Shown: positions 1 to 9,144, counted from the stretch's first letter. The stretch: 64,000 nucleotides of DNA from Verrucomicrobium spinosum DSM 4136 = JCM 18804 (GCF_000172155.1 NZ_ABIZ01000001.1:1612001-1676000); one strand, 5' to 3'. Numbers and translations: made by a program. The notes: generated from the sequence alone by a model not told the origin.

Positions 1-5
1 CGCCC

Positions 6-269
6 GTGGCGGTGGCGGCGGCGGTGACTTGGTGGCTCTATGTGCTGCGTTGTGCAGACCGCTCCCTGTACTGCGGCATCACCAACGATGTGGAGAAGCG
101 TCTGGCCCGCCACAACGCCGGCACCGGAGCCCGGTACACCCGCGGTCGCGGCCCCCTGGTGCTGGAGCGCTCCTGGCCCGCAGGATCCAAACCCGAAGCC
201 CTGAAGATGGAATTGCGGTTCAAGAAACTACGCAAGGCCCGCAAGGAGCAGGCGGTGCGGGAGACATAA
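6..269 (+). CDS. GIY-YIG endonuclease domain protein (UPF0213/YhbQ type)
   Basis: This is a small single-domain protein of the GIY-YIG nuclease superfamily. The hallmark LYVLRC...LYCGITND segment near the N-terminus corresponds to the GIY and YIG strands, followed by the conserved RL..HN element and the basic K.LELRFKKL-like tail (seen as ALKMELRFKKLRKARK). The 87-residue length matches stand-alone YhbQ-like proteins of about 80-100 residues. The frame is open to the window edge, so the true start may lie upstream; the GTG at 24, giving MTWWLYVLRC, is an equally plausible start. The cellular role of this family is poorly defined; a DNA-processing role is inferred from the fold. It stands alone before a repeat-rich gap. 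Confidence 0.8.
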   Translation: MAVAAAVTWWLYVLRCADRSLYCGITNDVEKRLARHNAGTGARYTRGRGPLVLERSWPAGSKPEALKMELRFKKLRKARKEQAVRET

Positions 270-433
270 CGTAGCGCAGATTGGCAATCGGCATCAGTTG
301 GCCGGAGGGGCGAATGATCATTCTCACACGAAGGCACAAAGGCACGAAGAATTGGCAAAGCACGAACAGGGCGGTGCATGAGCTATCTTCCCAGTGCAGG
401 TCCGCAGCGGGTTTGGAGTACCGCCTTTAGCCC

Positions 434-802
434 AATGCCATCAGGGGAAACGCATCGTCTTGCTGTTTTGCCTTGGCGCGCCTCGGAGCCGCGATGGTGC
501 AACCGCCACGACTGTAACGGGTGAGCCCTTTCAGAAGGGCCGAAGGTCCGGGTTCATACCAGCCTGGGGCAACGCCCCAGGGATAGATGGCCAAACTACC
601 CTTGAGGGCTGTAGGCCCGGTGTCATCGCGTCTGCCTATGACGAGCATCCCTGAATGACGTCGGGCCTGCAGCCCTCAACCTCTAAAACGAGCGCCTACC
701 TTGGGCGTTGCCCAAGGCTGCAATGATGCCGGACCTTCGGCCCTCAGGTCATTCCCAAAAAGGAGGTCATCGGCCACGCCACTTTTTCCCTGATGGCATT
801 GG
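434..802 (+). repeat. 369-bp segment bounded by aatgccatcaggg inverted repeats, copy 1
   Basis: The segment begins with aatgccatcaggggaaa and ends with its inverse, tttccctgatggcattgg. Its interior is the reverse complement of 4689-5057 with scattered mismatches, while the sequence to the right (from 813) is in the same orientation in both loci. The interior carries several small palindromes built on gggccgaaggtccgg and ggggcaacgcccc, and no coding signal. Confidence 0.8.
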
Positions 803-812
803 CTTTTAAGCC

Positions 813-955
813 GAATCAGGATTCGCATGGCCCTTGATATCGCTTCCGATGGAGCGGATGGCGACAACTTGGAGGCCTCCGGGAAGGAATCACATCATGG
901 GACGCTCGCTTCCTGATTCCGCTTAAAAGCGGTACTCCAACCCTGCTGCGGAGAT
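813..955 (+). repeat. direct repeat of 5068-5210 containing a REP-like palindrome
   Basis: About 140 bp nearly identical to 5068-5210. It ends with gattccgcttaaaagcgg followed by tactccaaccctgctgcgg. The same palindromic end recurs at 4524, 13428, 13859 and 14296, so it belongs to a dispersed family. Confidence 0.8.
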
Positions 956-1239
956 TGGCAGGACTTTGCGGGTGGTTTGGCGCTGGTGGAGGCGATGAAG
1001 AAATGGGAGCAGCGGGGTGGGTGGCCTCAGTAGATTGGGGGTCGGAAGCAGGGTTGGAGTTCCGCGTTTACGCGGTCAGGATCAGGACCCAAACGACCCA
1101 GTGCCCCGCCGCAGGGCCCGCTTCGTCTGTCATGGTCGCGTCTGCGACAGCGTAGCGCAGATTGGCAATCGGCACCTTCCGCGCATTCCTCTCACCTCTC
1201 TCCGTCCCTGACCTCAGGGATGCTCATCGCGGGCCGCCG

Positions 1240-2004
1240 CTATTTCCCAGAAGGAGCGCCCTCGCCCAGCTTTCGATGAAACAACTCCAGGGCCAGGCCA
1301 TGGCAGGTGTTCGCCAGCACGGGGTCATAGCGGTGGCCCTCATCACGAATGAAGGCGTGCTGCCCGTTGAACTCGTGCCAGGTGTAGCTCAGGTCTTGGG
1401 CATCCAGTTCTGCCTGCACCTTGCGGCGGCCTTCCAGAGGGATGTGGGGATCCTGCCGCCCCCAGATCATGCAAAGCTCCGCCCGGGTGTTCCGGATGCT
1501 GGCCAGGGTGTCATCGTTCATCCCCTTGCCCAGGCTTTGTTTGTGGACGTCGGTGGCGTAGAGACACACCGCGGCGTCGAGGTCCTGATTCTTGGCCGCA
1601 GCGCGGAAGGAGAGATGGCCGCCGATGCAGATGCCGAAGGTGCCCAGCTTCCCCGTGCAGGCGGGGTGGGCCTTCAGATAGTCCAGGACGGCCCGGGAGT
1701 CGGCATCATAGCTTGCCAGCTCCTTGGCTGTTTTCAGATCATTGCCTTTGTCCGCCCCCGCCTGGTCATAGGCCAGCACCTCGCCCGGCGGCAGGAATTC
1801 ATGGTAGATCTCCGGGACCGCCACCAGGTAGCCATGCCCGGCCAGATAGGCTGCGGTCCGGCGGATGGGTGCGGTGGCCTGAAAGATCTCCGAGTACATC
1901 AGAATGCCGGGATACCTGCCCTCCGCCACCGGGCGGAAGAGGTGCGTTCGCATGGGGCCGAACGGGGTCGGCAGGTCGGCAAATTCGTCAGAGCGGAGGA
2001 TCAT
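1240..2004 (-). CDS. dienelactone hydrolase family protein
   Basis: This 254-residue alpha/beta hydrolase belongs to the dienelactone hydrolase family, which cleaves enol-lactones and related esters. The Cys-His-Asp triad is visible: the nucleophile elbow GICIGG with Cys126, Asp185 in GRQDPHIP and His216 in NGQHAF. The SEIF segment (Glu39) matches the glutamate that activates the cysteine in characterised family members. There is no signal peptide, so it is probably cytoplasmic. Length is typical (230-260). It is divergent from the solute-binding lipoprotein gene, with about 107 bp between start codons. No catabolic partner genes lie nearby, so the substrate cannot be assigned. Confidence 0.88.
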   Translation of the reverse strand: MILRSDEFADLPTPFGPMRTHLFRPVAEGRYPGILMYSEIFQATAPIRRTAAYLAGHGYLVAVPEIYHEFLPPGEVLAYDQAGADKGNDLKTAKELASYDADSRAVLDYLKAHPACTGKLGTFGICIGGHLSFRAAAKNQDLDAAVCLYATDVHKQSLGKGMNDDTLASIRNTRAELCMIWGRQDPHIPLEGRRKVQAELDAQDLSYTWHEFNGQHAFIRDEGHRYDPVLANTCHGLALELFHRKLGEGAPSGK

Positions 2005-2111
2005 GGGGGAAACGGGGCGGGTTCTGGGGCTCCTTGGACCGGGCCGGGAACACCCTTCGACAAGATCCGGTGGAAGGCAAGCCAGAGCCGCGTCTGACGG
2101 AGAATCCTCTT

Positions 2112-3002
2112 ATGACGTTGCTTGGCAAAAAGTCCGTTTCAGTGTATGCAGCCCTCATGACGATTTCACTTCGGGCGTTCATGGGATGGGTGGCAGCCAG
2201 CGCAGCCTGCGCCCTGGTGGGATGCGGCCCGAGTGACCAGCCCGGGGCTCCCGCCAAGCCCAAGAAGCTGGTGGTGGCGATGGATGCCACCTACCCGCCA
2301 TTTGAGGTGGTGGACGAGAAAGGCGAGTTCTACGGCGTGAGCGTGGATCTGGGCCGGGAGCTGGGCAAGTTCCTGGGGCGCGAGGTGGAGTTCAGGAACA
2401 TCAACTTCGACGGCCTCATCGCCGCCCTGAAGTCTGGCAGTGTGGACTGCGTCATTTCTTCCATGAGCGCCAACGATGATCGGCGCAGGTCCATCGACTT
2501 CAGCGATCCCTACGTGAAGACGGGTCTGGCCATCCTGGCAGCCGCCAAGTCCCCCGTGCAATCGCTGGAAGACCTGAAGGCCCCCGGCCGGCGGGTGGCC
2601 GTGCGGCTCGGCACCACGGGCGAGCAGTATGCCCGGCAGTTCCTGCCCGATGCCTCCCTGGTGGTGCTGGACTCAGACACCGCCTGCGTCATGGAGGTGG
2701 TGAAAGCCGGGGTGGACGCCTGGATCTATGACCAGCTTTCTCTCATGAACTATCACAACCGCCACCCGGAGGCCACGCGGGTGCTCCTGCAGCCGCTGCG
2801 TGAGGAAGTGTGGGCCATCGGCATCCAGCAGGGCAACACGGACCTCAAGACCAAGGCCAACGAATTCCTCGCCAAATTCCGCGCAGAGGGCGGATTCGCG
2901 CGGCTGGGGGACAAGTACCTTGCCAAGGAAAAAGAGGTCATGAAAGAGCTGGGCATCCCGTTCGTCTTCGATCTGGAGCCGGGCGATCTGGGGAAGAAGT
3001 GA
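2112..3002 (+). CDS. solute-binding lipoprotein, family 3 (amino-acid ABC type)
   Basis: This is a 296-residue periplasmic binding protein of the SBP_bac_3 family, which captures polar amino acids for ABC import. A long hydrophobic signal ends in the lipobox LVGC, so a lipoprotein is expected. The mature part opens with LVVAMDATYPPFE, the characteristic first strand, and contains EFRNINFDGLIAALKSG, DCVISSMS and the hinge segment RVAVRLGTTGEQYA. The ATG at 2112 is chosen because GGAG lies 9 bases upstream; ATGs at 2157 and 2181 also leave a signal. No permease or ATPase gene adjoins it, so it is either an orphan or served by a transporter encoded elsewhere. Confidence 0.88.
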   Translation: MTLLGKKSVSVYAALMTISLRAFMGWVAASAACALVGCGPSDQPGAPAKPKKLVVAMDATYPPFEVVDEKGEFYGVSVDLGRELGKFLGREVEFRNINFDGLIAALKSGSVDCVISSMSANDDRRRSIDFSDPYVKTGLAILAAAKSPVQSLEDLKAPGRRVAVRLGTTGEQYARQFLPDASLVVLDSDTACVMEVVKAGVDAWIYDQLSLMNYHNRHPEATRVLLQPLREEVWAIGIQQGNTDLKTKANEFLAKFRAEGGFARLGDKYLAKEKEVMKELGIPFVFDLEPGDLGKK

Positions 3003-3078
3003 CCGCGCTGGCCGGGTGGGCGTGCCCCCGGCACGATGAGGCTTGACGCCTGCTCCTTGTGGTTTGAAATGGGCCCCT

Positions 3079-4389
3079 ATGAGCGAAGCGTTTCCTGACA
3101 TTCCGAAGATCAAGTACGAGGGGCCCAAGTCGAAAAACCCGCTTTCCTTCAAGCACTACCATGCTGACGAAGTGGTGGCGGGGAAGAAGATGAAGGACCA
3201 CATGCGCTTCGGCGTGGCCTACTGGCACGCCATGCGCAACACCCTGTCTGACCCCTTTGGCGGTGGCACCTCCCAGAAGCCCTGGGATGATGGCACGGAC
3301 AGCATTGCCAACGCCCAGCGGCGCGCCCGCGTCTGCTTTGAGTTCATGGAGAAGCTGGGCGTGGACTACTACTGCTTCCACGATCGGGACGTCGCGCCGG
3401 AGGGCAGGTCCCTCGCGGAAAGCAATGCCAGCCTCGACGCCGTGGCGGACGAGCTGGAGCGCCTGCAGAGGGACACCGGCAAGAAGCTCCTCTGGGGCAC
3501 GGCCTGCCTCTTCGCCCACCCGCGCTACAACCAGGGCGCGGCCACCAGCCCCAATGCCAACGTCTTCGCCTATGGCGCGGCCCAGGTGAAGAAGGCGCTT
3601 GAAGTGACGCACCGCCTGGGCGGTGAAGGCTACACCTTCTGGGGCGGTCGCGAAGGCTACGCCACCCTCTGGAACACCAACCTGAAGCGCGAGATGGACC
3701 ACCTCGCCCGCTTCATGCACATGGCGGTGGACTACAAGAAGAAGATCGGTTTTGCCGGTCCGTTTTACATCGAACCCAAGCCCCGGGAGCCCTCCACGCA
3801 CCAGTACGACTCCGACTCCGCCGCCTGCCTGAACTTCCTGCGTGAGTACGGCCTGCTGGAGCACTTCAAGCTCAACATCGAGACCAACCACGCCACGCTG
3901 GCCGGGCACACCATGCGCCATGAGCTGGAAGTGGCCCTCGCCGCCGGCGCCCTGGGCTCCATCGATGCCAACACGGGTGACGAGCTCATCGGCTGGGACA
4001 CGGACCAGTTTCCCACCGACATCTACCTCACCACAGAGATCATGCTGGTGCTCCTGAAGATGGGCGGCTTCACCACAGGCGGGCTCAACTTCGACGCCAA
4101 GGTGCGGCGCGAGAGCTTCGAGCCCGTGGACCTCTTTCACGCCCACATCGGCGGCATGGACGCCTTTGCCCGCGGTCTCAAGATCGCCGCCGCCATCATC
4201 GAGGACGGCCGTCTTGAAGGGTTTTTGAAACAACGCTACAGCACCTTTGACAGTGGCATCGGCGCCCAGATCGAGAGGGGGGATGTCGGCTTTGAAGAGC
4301 TCGAAGCCTACACCCTGAAGAACGGCGAACCCGCGATCGGCAGCGGTCGCCAGGAAATGCTGGAAAACCTCGTCAACGAGTTCATCTGA
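3079..4389 (+). CDS. xylA: xylose isomerase
   Basis: Interconverts D-xylose and D-xylulose (and D-glucose and D-fructose). The protein is 436 residues when started at the ATG of [10 protein letters not shown], matching the long class II enzymes of about 440 residues. Catalytic and metal-binding signatures are plain: [13 protein letters not shown] with the ring-opening His, [16 protein letters not shown] and [16 protein letters not shown]. It is followed at once by a strong intrinsic terminator and has no xylulokinase beside it, so it is likely monocistronic. An in-frame ATG at 3043 exists but would add residues not expected for the family. Confidence 0.97.
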   Translation: MSEAFPDIPKIKYEGPKSKNPLSFKHYHADEVVAGKKMKDHMRFGVAYWHAMRNTLSDPFGGGTSQKPWDDGTDSIANAQRRARVCFEFMEKLGVDYYCFHDRDVAPEGRSLAESNASLDAVADELERLQRDTGKKLLWGTACLFAHPRYNQGAATSPNANVFAYGAAQVKKALEVTHRLGGEGYTFWGGREGYATLWNTNLKREMDHLARFMHMAVDYKKKIGFAGPFYIEPKPREPSTHQYDSDSAACLNFLREYGLLEHFKLNIETNHATLAGHTMRHELEVALAAGALGSIDANTGDELIGWDTDQFPTDIYLTTEIMLVLLKMGGFTTGGLNFDAKVRRESFEPVDLFHAHIGGMDAFARGLKIAAAIIEDGRLEGFLKQRYSTFDSGIGAQIERGDVGFEELEAYTLKNGEPAIGSGRQEMLENLVNEFI

Positions 4390-4433
4390 GGTTGCCTCAG
4401 GAACTGAAGGGGGAATCCGACATGGTCCTGGGA

Positions 4434-4459
4434 GCCACCGCGAAAGCGGTGGCTTTTTT
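4434..4459 (+). terminator. intrinsic terminator of xylA
   Basis: A perfect 8-bp stem, gccaccgc/gcggtggc, with a GAAA tetraloop is followed by six T residues, 45 bases after the xylA stop. Confidence 0.9.
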
Positions 4460-5398
4460 GTGCAAGCAGCGCGGGCTTTGTGAGACGGGGGGCGCGGAGC
4501 GCGTCATGGGACGTGCGAGGCGTGATTCCGCTTAAAAGCGGTACTCCAACCCTGCTGCGGTGATTGGCAGGACTTTGCGGGTGATTTGGCGCTGCTGGAG
4601 ACGATGAGAAATGGGAGCAGCGAGTTGAGTGGCCGCAGTAGATTATGGGTCGGAAGCAGGGTTGGAGTTCCGTCCCGCATGCGGGACCAATGCCATCAGG
4701 GAAAAGTGGAGAGGTCGAGCATCTCCCTTTTGTGAAAGTATTGAGGGCCGAAGGTCCGGCATCATTGCAGCCTTGGGCAACGCCCAAGGTAGGCGCTCGT
4801 TTTAGATGTTGAGGGCTGTAGGCCCGACTTCATTCAGGGATGCTCGGCATAGGCAAACTTGATGACACCGGGCCTTCAGCCCTCAAGGGTAGTTTGGCCA
4901 TCTATCCCTGGGGCGTTGCCCCAGGCTGGTATGAACCCGGACCTTCGGCCCTTCTGAAAGGCGCTCACCAGTTACAGTCGTGGCGGTTGCACCATCGCGG
5001 CTCCGAGGCGCGCCAAGGCAAAACAGCAAGACGATGCGTTTTCCCTGATGGCATTGGCGTTTAAGCGGAATCAGGATTCGCATGGCCCTTGATATCGCTT
5101 CCGATGGAGCGGATGGCGACAACTTGGAGGCCTCCGGGAAGGAATCACATCATGGGACGCTCGCTTCCTGATTCCGCTTAAAAGCGGTACTCCAACCCTG
5201 CTGCGGTGATTGGCAGGACCTTTGTAAGGGGTTTGGCGCTGCTGGAGGTGAGTGGCCCCAGTGGGTTGGATGTTGGAAGCAGGGTTGGAGTTCCGCGTTT
5301 ACGCGGTCAGTTTCAGGAACCAAGCACCCAGCACTCCGCCGCCTGCAAGAGGTTCTCGTTTCTGTTATCCGCCCTCCCGCCCCCCCCCATCAGGCCGC
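4460..5398. other. gene-free, repeat-rich intergenic region
   Basis: No credible gene. The stretch contains the gattccgcttaaaagcgg palindrome at 4524 and 5170, partner palindromes of the ggttggagttccg type near 4660 and 5282, the inverted copy 4689-5057 and the direct copy 5068-5210 of the locus near the left edge. Confidence 0.75.
4689..5057 (-). repeat. 369-bp segment bounded by aatgccatcaggg inverted repeats, copy 2 (inverted)
   Basis: Same length and content as 434-802 but in the opposite orientation, bounded by aatgccatcagggaaaa on the left and ttttccctgatggcattgg on the right. The right-hand flank (5068 onwards) keeps the orientation seen in copy 1, so only the interior is flipped. Confidence 0.8.
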
Positions 5399-5432
5399 AA
5401 AAAAACAACGGCACAGAGTCGCCCCTGTGCCG
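5399..5432 (-). terminator. intrinsic terminator of the 5485-6396 gene
   Basis: Read on the minus strand, the 8-bp stem cggcacag/ctgtgccg is followed by a T-rich tract (aaaaaaacaa on the plus strand), about 50 bases past the stop codon. Confidence 0.85.
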
Positions 5433-5484
5433 CTGAAGATTGAGGAGTCAACATCCCGCCGGTTCGAGACCGGCAGGAAATGCA

Positions 5485-6396
5485 TCAGAACTTGATGACA
5501 AAGTCCACAATGAACCGGTCATCAATGAAGCCTTCTTTCTTGCCCACCGACTTGGTGTAGGCGAAGCCGAAGTCCAGGTAGCTGGTGAGGTGGGAGCGGA
5601 AACCGCCGCCGACCGTGATCTGGGTTTCGCCATCGGCATAGGCGCTGCCGAAGTTGACGAGGTCGTAGCCTTCGGAATCAAGGGGCGCTACGCCGCCTTC
5701 CTTCACCACGGTGTAACCGTTGGCCACGACGAAGGGGATGAAGTGGCTGCAGACGTAGTAGTCGGCCTGCAGGTGGTAGTGCAGGATGGTGCTCTTCCAG
5801 TAGTCATCATTGGGGACCTGGATGCCGACGTTCGCCTGCAGGTGAAAGTCACCAAAGCCCTTCTGGCTGGAAACGAAGAAGTTCCACAGACCGTCGCCGT
5901 TGCCCTGGAACACTTCCTCGTCACCGGAGGGGAACTCATAGGTCACACCGGGGGTGAGGATGAACTGGTGCTCCGGCAGGTCGATGAGTGCGTACTTCAG
6001 ACCGACTCCCAAGTCGCCGAATCCATCCGCATCCTCGCCTACGCCCGGGTGAAACTCGTTCCAGCCGCCCTTCACCATCATCAGGCCGAGGCGGGGCGTC
6101 GCGGCCCAGCGCAACTGCATGCCGTACACCTGGAGATCCCCGCCCTGGGTGGCGAAGTCGTCCGCCAGATTCTGGTAGCCGAACACCGGACGGATTTCGT
6201 TCCGGATCACCGCGTCTTCAAAGAGGATGGGATCCGCCACCGGAGCGATGGTGTGCTCGCGCCAGTCGATCGCCTTTTCCAGATTCACGCTCTTGGAGAG
6301 CGGGGCGGCGACGGGCTCTCCTGCTTGGAGAGAGACGGTGGAGAACAAACTGGCCACCAGCACGGCGTGAGCCGCAAAAAAGGCGAAGGGACGCAT
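5485..6396 (-). CDS. outer-membrane beta-barrel protein (Phenol_MetA_deg-like)
   Basis: A 303-residue exported protein. The chosen start, MRPFAFFAAHAVLVASLF, gives a clean signal peptide ending near SLQAGE; an upstream in-frame ATG at 6423 would bury the signal. The rest consists of alternating hydrophobic/polar strands rich in Gly, Tyr and Phe and ends in FIVDFVIKF, a C-terminal Phe typical of outer-membrane barrels. TPGVTYEFPSGDEEVFQGNG resembles the signature of the putative phenol-degradation meta-pathway transporter family, whose substrates are largely unknown. AT-rich sequence with TATAAT-like hexamers (minus strand at 6431-6436 and 6464-6469) lies upstream and may be its promoter. Confidence 0.78.
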   Translation of the reverse strand: MRPFAFFAAHAVLVASLFSTVSLQAGEPVAAPLSKSVNLEKAIDWREHTIAPVADPILFEDAVIRNEIRPVFGYQNLADDFATQGGDLQVYGMQLRWAATPRLGLMMVKGGWNEFHPGVGEDADGFGDLGVGLKYALIDLPEHQFILTPGVTYEFPSGDEEVFQGNGDGLWNFFVSSQKGFGDFHLQANVGIQVPNDDYWKSTILHYHLQADYYVCSHFIPFVVANGYTVVKEGGVAPLDSEGYDLVNFGSAYADGETQITVGGGFRSHLTSYLDFGFAYTKSVGKKEGFIDDRFIVDFVIKF

Positions 6397-6430
6397 AGTT
6401 GGGAGGGCGACATTATTGAGCATGCGAAAT

Positions 6431-6469
6431 ATTATAGACGTCTCGTCGCGAAACGCTACGAAAATTATA
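6431..6469 (-). promoter_or_regulatory. possible promoter (-10-like hexamers) for the barrel gene
   Basis: Two TATAAT sequences on the minus strand (plus-strand ATTATA at 6431-6436 and 6464-6469) lie 35-70 bases upstream of the chosen start in an AT-rich pocket. No convincing -35 element accompanies either. Confidence 0.35.
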
Positions 6470-6583
6470 GAAACAATCAAAGAAGCCGGTTAAATTTTAA
6501 ATATCGGAGATTCTGCGATGCTGGAATGACCGATTTTCTCGAAACTATGAACGGGCACCCCGCTGCCTCTTTGACGATTTTGG

Positions 6584-7183
6584 CTAGTTGAACTGTTCCA
6601 GAATGGCACCCAGGAGGCCAAAGGCGAGGATGACCACCACACAAAGGACGACCACACCCAGCCAGACGTAGTTGAGGATCAGGCCCGTCATGGCCAGCGC
6701 CTTGCCTTCATAGCGGGAGCCTGGCGCTTTGATTTGATTGAGAGCGATATGGCCACAAATCAGGCCTGGAATCACCAGCAACACCCCAAGGCTGCAGGTG
6801 ACCAGAGAAATGATGCCAAGCACCAGGCTGGCAATGGCAGTGCCCGGGGTGGGCATCACTCCCATGCCCACATGAGTGGGCGGAGCGGGCGGTGCTGGCC
6901 AGCCCGGGGTTGTGGGGGCGGGGGAGGGCGAGACCTTGGTGAGAGAGGGGCCCGTGCCTGGGCGAAGCACCTCCACGTCCGCTGGCGAGGAGGGGATGGG
7001 GGAGGGAACGGCAGGCAGTAAGGCGGGCTGTGGGAGCACTTCTGACAGCGGCTTCCAGTCGGACATCCCCGCACACCACGCCAGATCAGTGGGGAGGAAC
7101 CGGCCTGTGGTCAGGCCGCTGAGGATTTCTGCCTCAGGGAATTCTCCAAGGGGGCTGCCGTCTCTGCCGAGGTGGTACTGCAT
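6584..7183 (-). CDS. GYF-domain and DUF4190 membrane protein
   Basis: A 199-residue protein with three parts. Residues 1-50 form a GYF_2-type domain (MQYHLGRDGSPLGEF... TDLAWCAGMSDWKPLSEVL). A proline-rich linker of about 60 residues follows. The C-terminus holds two transmembrane segments typical of DUF4190 (AIASLVLGIISLVTCSLG and LNYVWLGVVVLCVVVIL) flanking GHIALNQIK. The GYF domain normally binds proline-rich peptides, so the linker could be a ligand for sister proteins. The start at MQYHL aligns with its neighbour MDYHV. It is the downstream member of a tandem pair with 7322-8155. Specific function unknown. Confidence 0.8.
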   Translation of the reverse strand: MQYHLGRDGSPLGEFPEAEILSGLTTGRFLPTDLAWCAGMSDWKPLSEVLPQPALLPAVPSPIPSSPADVEVLRPGTGPSLTKVSPSPAPTTPGWPAPPAPPTHVGMGVMPTPGTAIASLVLGIISLVTCSLGVLLVIPGLICGHIALNQIKAPGSRYEGKALAMTGLILNYVWLGVVVLCVVVILAFGLLGAILEQFN

Positions 7184-7321
7184 GGTGGGGAGTCGTTGGG
7201 GGCGGGAGGCAGGGGTGACAGGATGGCCGTGCCCATCAAGCACCGTGCACGCCAGAGTCCTGCCACTTCCTGAATGCTTCGCGAGATTTTTTCAACCCTA
7301 AATGCAACCTGCCCTGGCTGG

Positions 7322-8155
7322 TTAGGGGGCGGAGAGATTTGGCGGAGGCGGGATCGAAAAATCCGTGTTACCGTCCCTTCTGCCCACGACACGTTTGCCG
7401 CGGATCTCCGCCTTGCTGAGGAAGAGGGGTGCCTCAGGGTTCTCCCCGTCCTTTTGCCCAGCGCCCAGATACTCGTAGCCAGGAGAGCTATTGCTGAGAG
7501 GGCAGCGCAAAAGGCTGCTGTACACCTCTTGCTCCAGGATGCCGTCGGTGACCAGCGCGTCCAGGTTGTCCGGGTACTTGCCTTCGTGGTCCAGGGCATA
7601 AATTTTGCACGCCGTCACCAGTTGCCGGACATTGCTGATGGACTTGGTGATGTTTCCCCGCTCCTGGATGCGGGTGAAGGTGGGTAGCGCGAGGGATGCC
7701 AGAATGCCGACGATGGCGAGGGCGATGGAGGCGTAGCCCATCACCAGGCCGGCCACCGCCATGCCCTTGCCCCCGAGTGACCCACCGGACTGGCGCACTC
7801 GCGTGAGCGCCATGTGGCCAAGGACGATGGTGATGATCGATCCGATGCCGCACAAGCCGAAGGTAAAGATGGAGATGATGCCCATCACCAGTGCGGCAAT
7901 GGCCAGACCATTGGTGGGGGAGTGGTACTCCGGGGCCACGGAGGAGGAGAGCGGCACCTGGGTGACCGGGGCGCTCTTGATCTTGGCCGCAGGGGTCATC
8001 TGCCCAAACAAGGTGCTCAGCGGCACCCAGTCGGCCTGCCCTTCCTTCCACCCCAGATCCGTTGCTTGAAACTTGCCGTCGAAAAGTCCATGGCGGATTT
8101 CTTCGGCGGTGAATTGCCCCAACTGCTCACCATTGCGCGCGACATGATAATCCAT
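7322..8155 (-). CDS. GYF-domain / DUF4190 / pseudopilin-like membrane protein
   Basis: A 277-residue protein. Residues 1-50 are a GYF_2 domain (MDYHVARNGEQLGQF... TDLGWKEGQADWVPLSTLF). Residues 80-160 are a DUF4190 two-helix membrane unit. After a further hydrophobic helix, IALAIVGILASLALPTFTRI, residues 170-260 resemble a type II secretion pseudopilin (ISNVRQLVTACKIYALDHEGKYPDNLDALV). There is no prepilin cleavage site at the N-terminus, so the pilin-like domain appears anchored by the upstream helices. The start is set by alignment with MQYHL of the next gene. It lies 32 bp downstream of the SahR-like gene on the same strand. Confidence 0.8.
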   Translation of the reverse strand: MDYHVARNGEQLGQFTAEEIRHGLFDGKFQATDLGWKEGQADWVPLSTLFGQMTPAAKIKSAPVTQVPLSSSVAPEYHSPTNGLAIAALVMGIISIFTFGLCGIGSIITIVLGHMALTRVRQSGGSLGGKGMAVAGLVMGYASIALAIVGILASLALPTFTRIQERGNITKSISNVRQLVTACKIYALDHEGKYPDNLDALVTDGILEQEVYSSLLRCPLSNSSPGYEYLGAGQKDGENPEAPLFLSKAEIRGKRVVGRRDGNTDFSIPPPPNLSAP

Positions 8156-8187
8156 GCGCAAGACGCTATGGATTTTGCTTGTGGACG

Positions 8188-9129
8188 TCAAGATTTCAAA
8201 GCAACGGCCAGAAGCGTCTGAAAGTGCGGGCTCTTTGCCTCACGATCCACGAGCCGGATCTCGATGTTTTGGAAGCCTGCCCGCTCCAGCATTTCATGAA
8301 GTTCCACCTCGGAAAAGCCCAGCCAGACATCGGCGTACAGCAGCCGCGCTTTTTCGAAGCTATGGCGGAGCAGGTCCAGCACAATGACCCGGCCGCCGGG
8401 CTTTAGAATGCGGTGCGCCGCCGCGAGGGCGAGCTCGGGCCTGCCGGCGTGGTGCAGGGCCTGGCTGAAGAGGGCCACATCCACGCTGCCATCGGTGATC
8501 GGCGGGTCTTCGATGTCGCCCAGCCGGTAGTCGAGATTGGCGAAGCCATGCTCCTGCGCGAGGCTGGAACCGTAGGCCACCATTTTCTCGGAATTGTCCA
8601 CCGCAATGACCTGCCGCGCATGCTGCGCCAGCATCTGGGAGACCACCCCCTCACCGGCCCCCAGATCGGCAATGACCAGCGGGGGAACGAAGTGCAGCAG
8701 CATCTCCCCCAGCGCCTTCCAGGATCGGCCGGGAATGTACTGGCGGCCAAATTTGCCCGCCAGAGCGTCGAAGTAGGATCGCGCGGTGTCAGCGCGCTTC
8801 CGGCGCACGAGCTTGAGGGAGGTGAGGTCATGTTTCGCCTCATGCAGTTCCTGGGTGGCGGCGTCCAGCAGCGCCAGGAGGTGCTCGTGGGTCTCCTGAT
8901 CCTTGGGCCGTGGCGGCTGCAACTGGTACAGCCGGTTCTTCCCAGACCGGCGGTCGGTGACGAATCCCGCCGTCTTCAGGCGGGCCAGCTGCGCAGAGAT
9001 GTTGCTCTGGCCCAGGGCCAGAATCTCCTGCAGCTCCGCCACAGAGAGCTCCTCATGACGCAGCAGCGCCAGGATGCGCACGCGGGTGGCATCGGAGAGA
9101 AGGGCGAAGGATTTGAGAATTGACGACAC
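8188..9129 (-). CDS. ArsR-family regulator fused to SAM-dependent methyltransferase domain (SahR-like)
   Basis: A 313-residue protein. Residues 1-75 form an ArsR winged helix (LSDATRVRILALLRHEELSVAELQEILALGQSNISAQLARL). Residues 145-300 form a class I methyltransferase fold with VIADLGAGEGVVSQML as the SAM-binding motif I. This architecture matches SahR, the S-adenosylhomocysteine-responsive repressor described in Proteobacteria, which controls SAM-cycle genes. Here it is divergent from metK with ahcY just beyond, so the same role is a strong inference. The start is GTG at 9129. No Shine-Dalgarno is seen on the minus strand, and an imperfect dyad (cgtat...atacg, 9145-9174) lies between the two genes. 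A true methyltransferase role cannot be excluded. Confidence 0.83.
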   Translation of the reverse strand: MSSILKSFALLSDATRVRILALLRHEELSVAELQEILALGQSNISAQLARLKTAGFVTDRRSGKNRLYQLQPPRPKDQETHEHLLALLDAATQELHEAKHDLTSLKLVRRKRADTARSYFDALAGKFGRQYIPGRSWKALGEMLLHFVPPLVIADLGAGEGVVSQMLAQHARQVIAVDNSEKMVAYGSSLAQEHGFANLDYRLGDIEDPPITDGSVDVALFSQALHHAGRPELALAAAHRILKPGGRVIVLDLLRHSFEKARLLYADVWLGFSEVELHEMLERAGFQNIEIRLVDREAKSPHFQTLLAVALKS

Positions 9130-9144
9130 GAGAGGAGGTAGTAA

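Larger units (their letters stand above)
270..1239. other. gene-free, repeat-rich intergenic region
   Basis: No open frame here resembles a protein. The stretch consists of short palindromes such as gggccgaaggtccgg, ccttgggcgttgcccaagg and ccgcttaaaagcgg. Positions 434-802 recur inverted at 4689-5057, and 813-955 recur directly at 5068-5210. At the right end a second palindrome of the same family (gttggagttccgcgtttacg, from about 1053) faces the one at 915-932 in the opposite orientation, a BIME-like arrangement. Confidence 0.75.

Noticed and set aside
1162-2097. A 311-codon plus-strand frame
   Set aside because: It is the antisense shadow of the dienelactone hydrolase gene, whose catalytic motifs are clear on the other strand.
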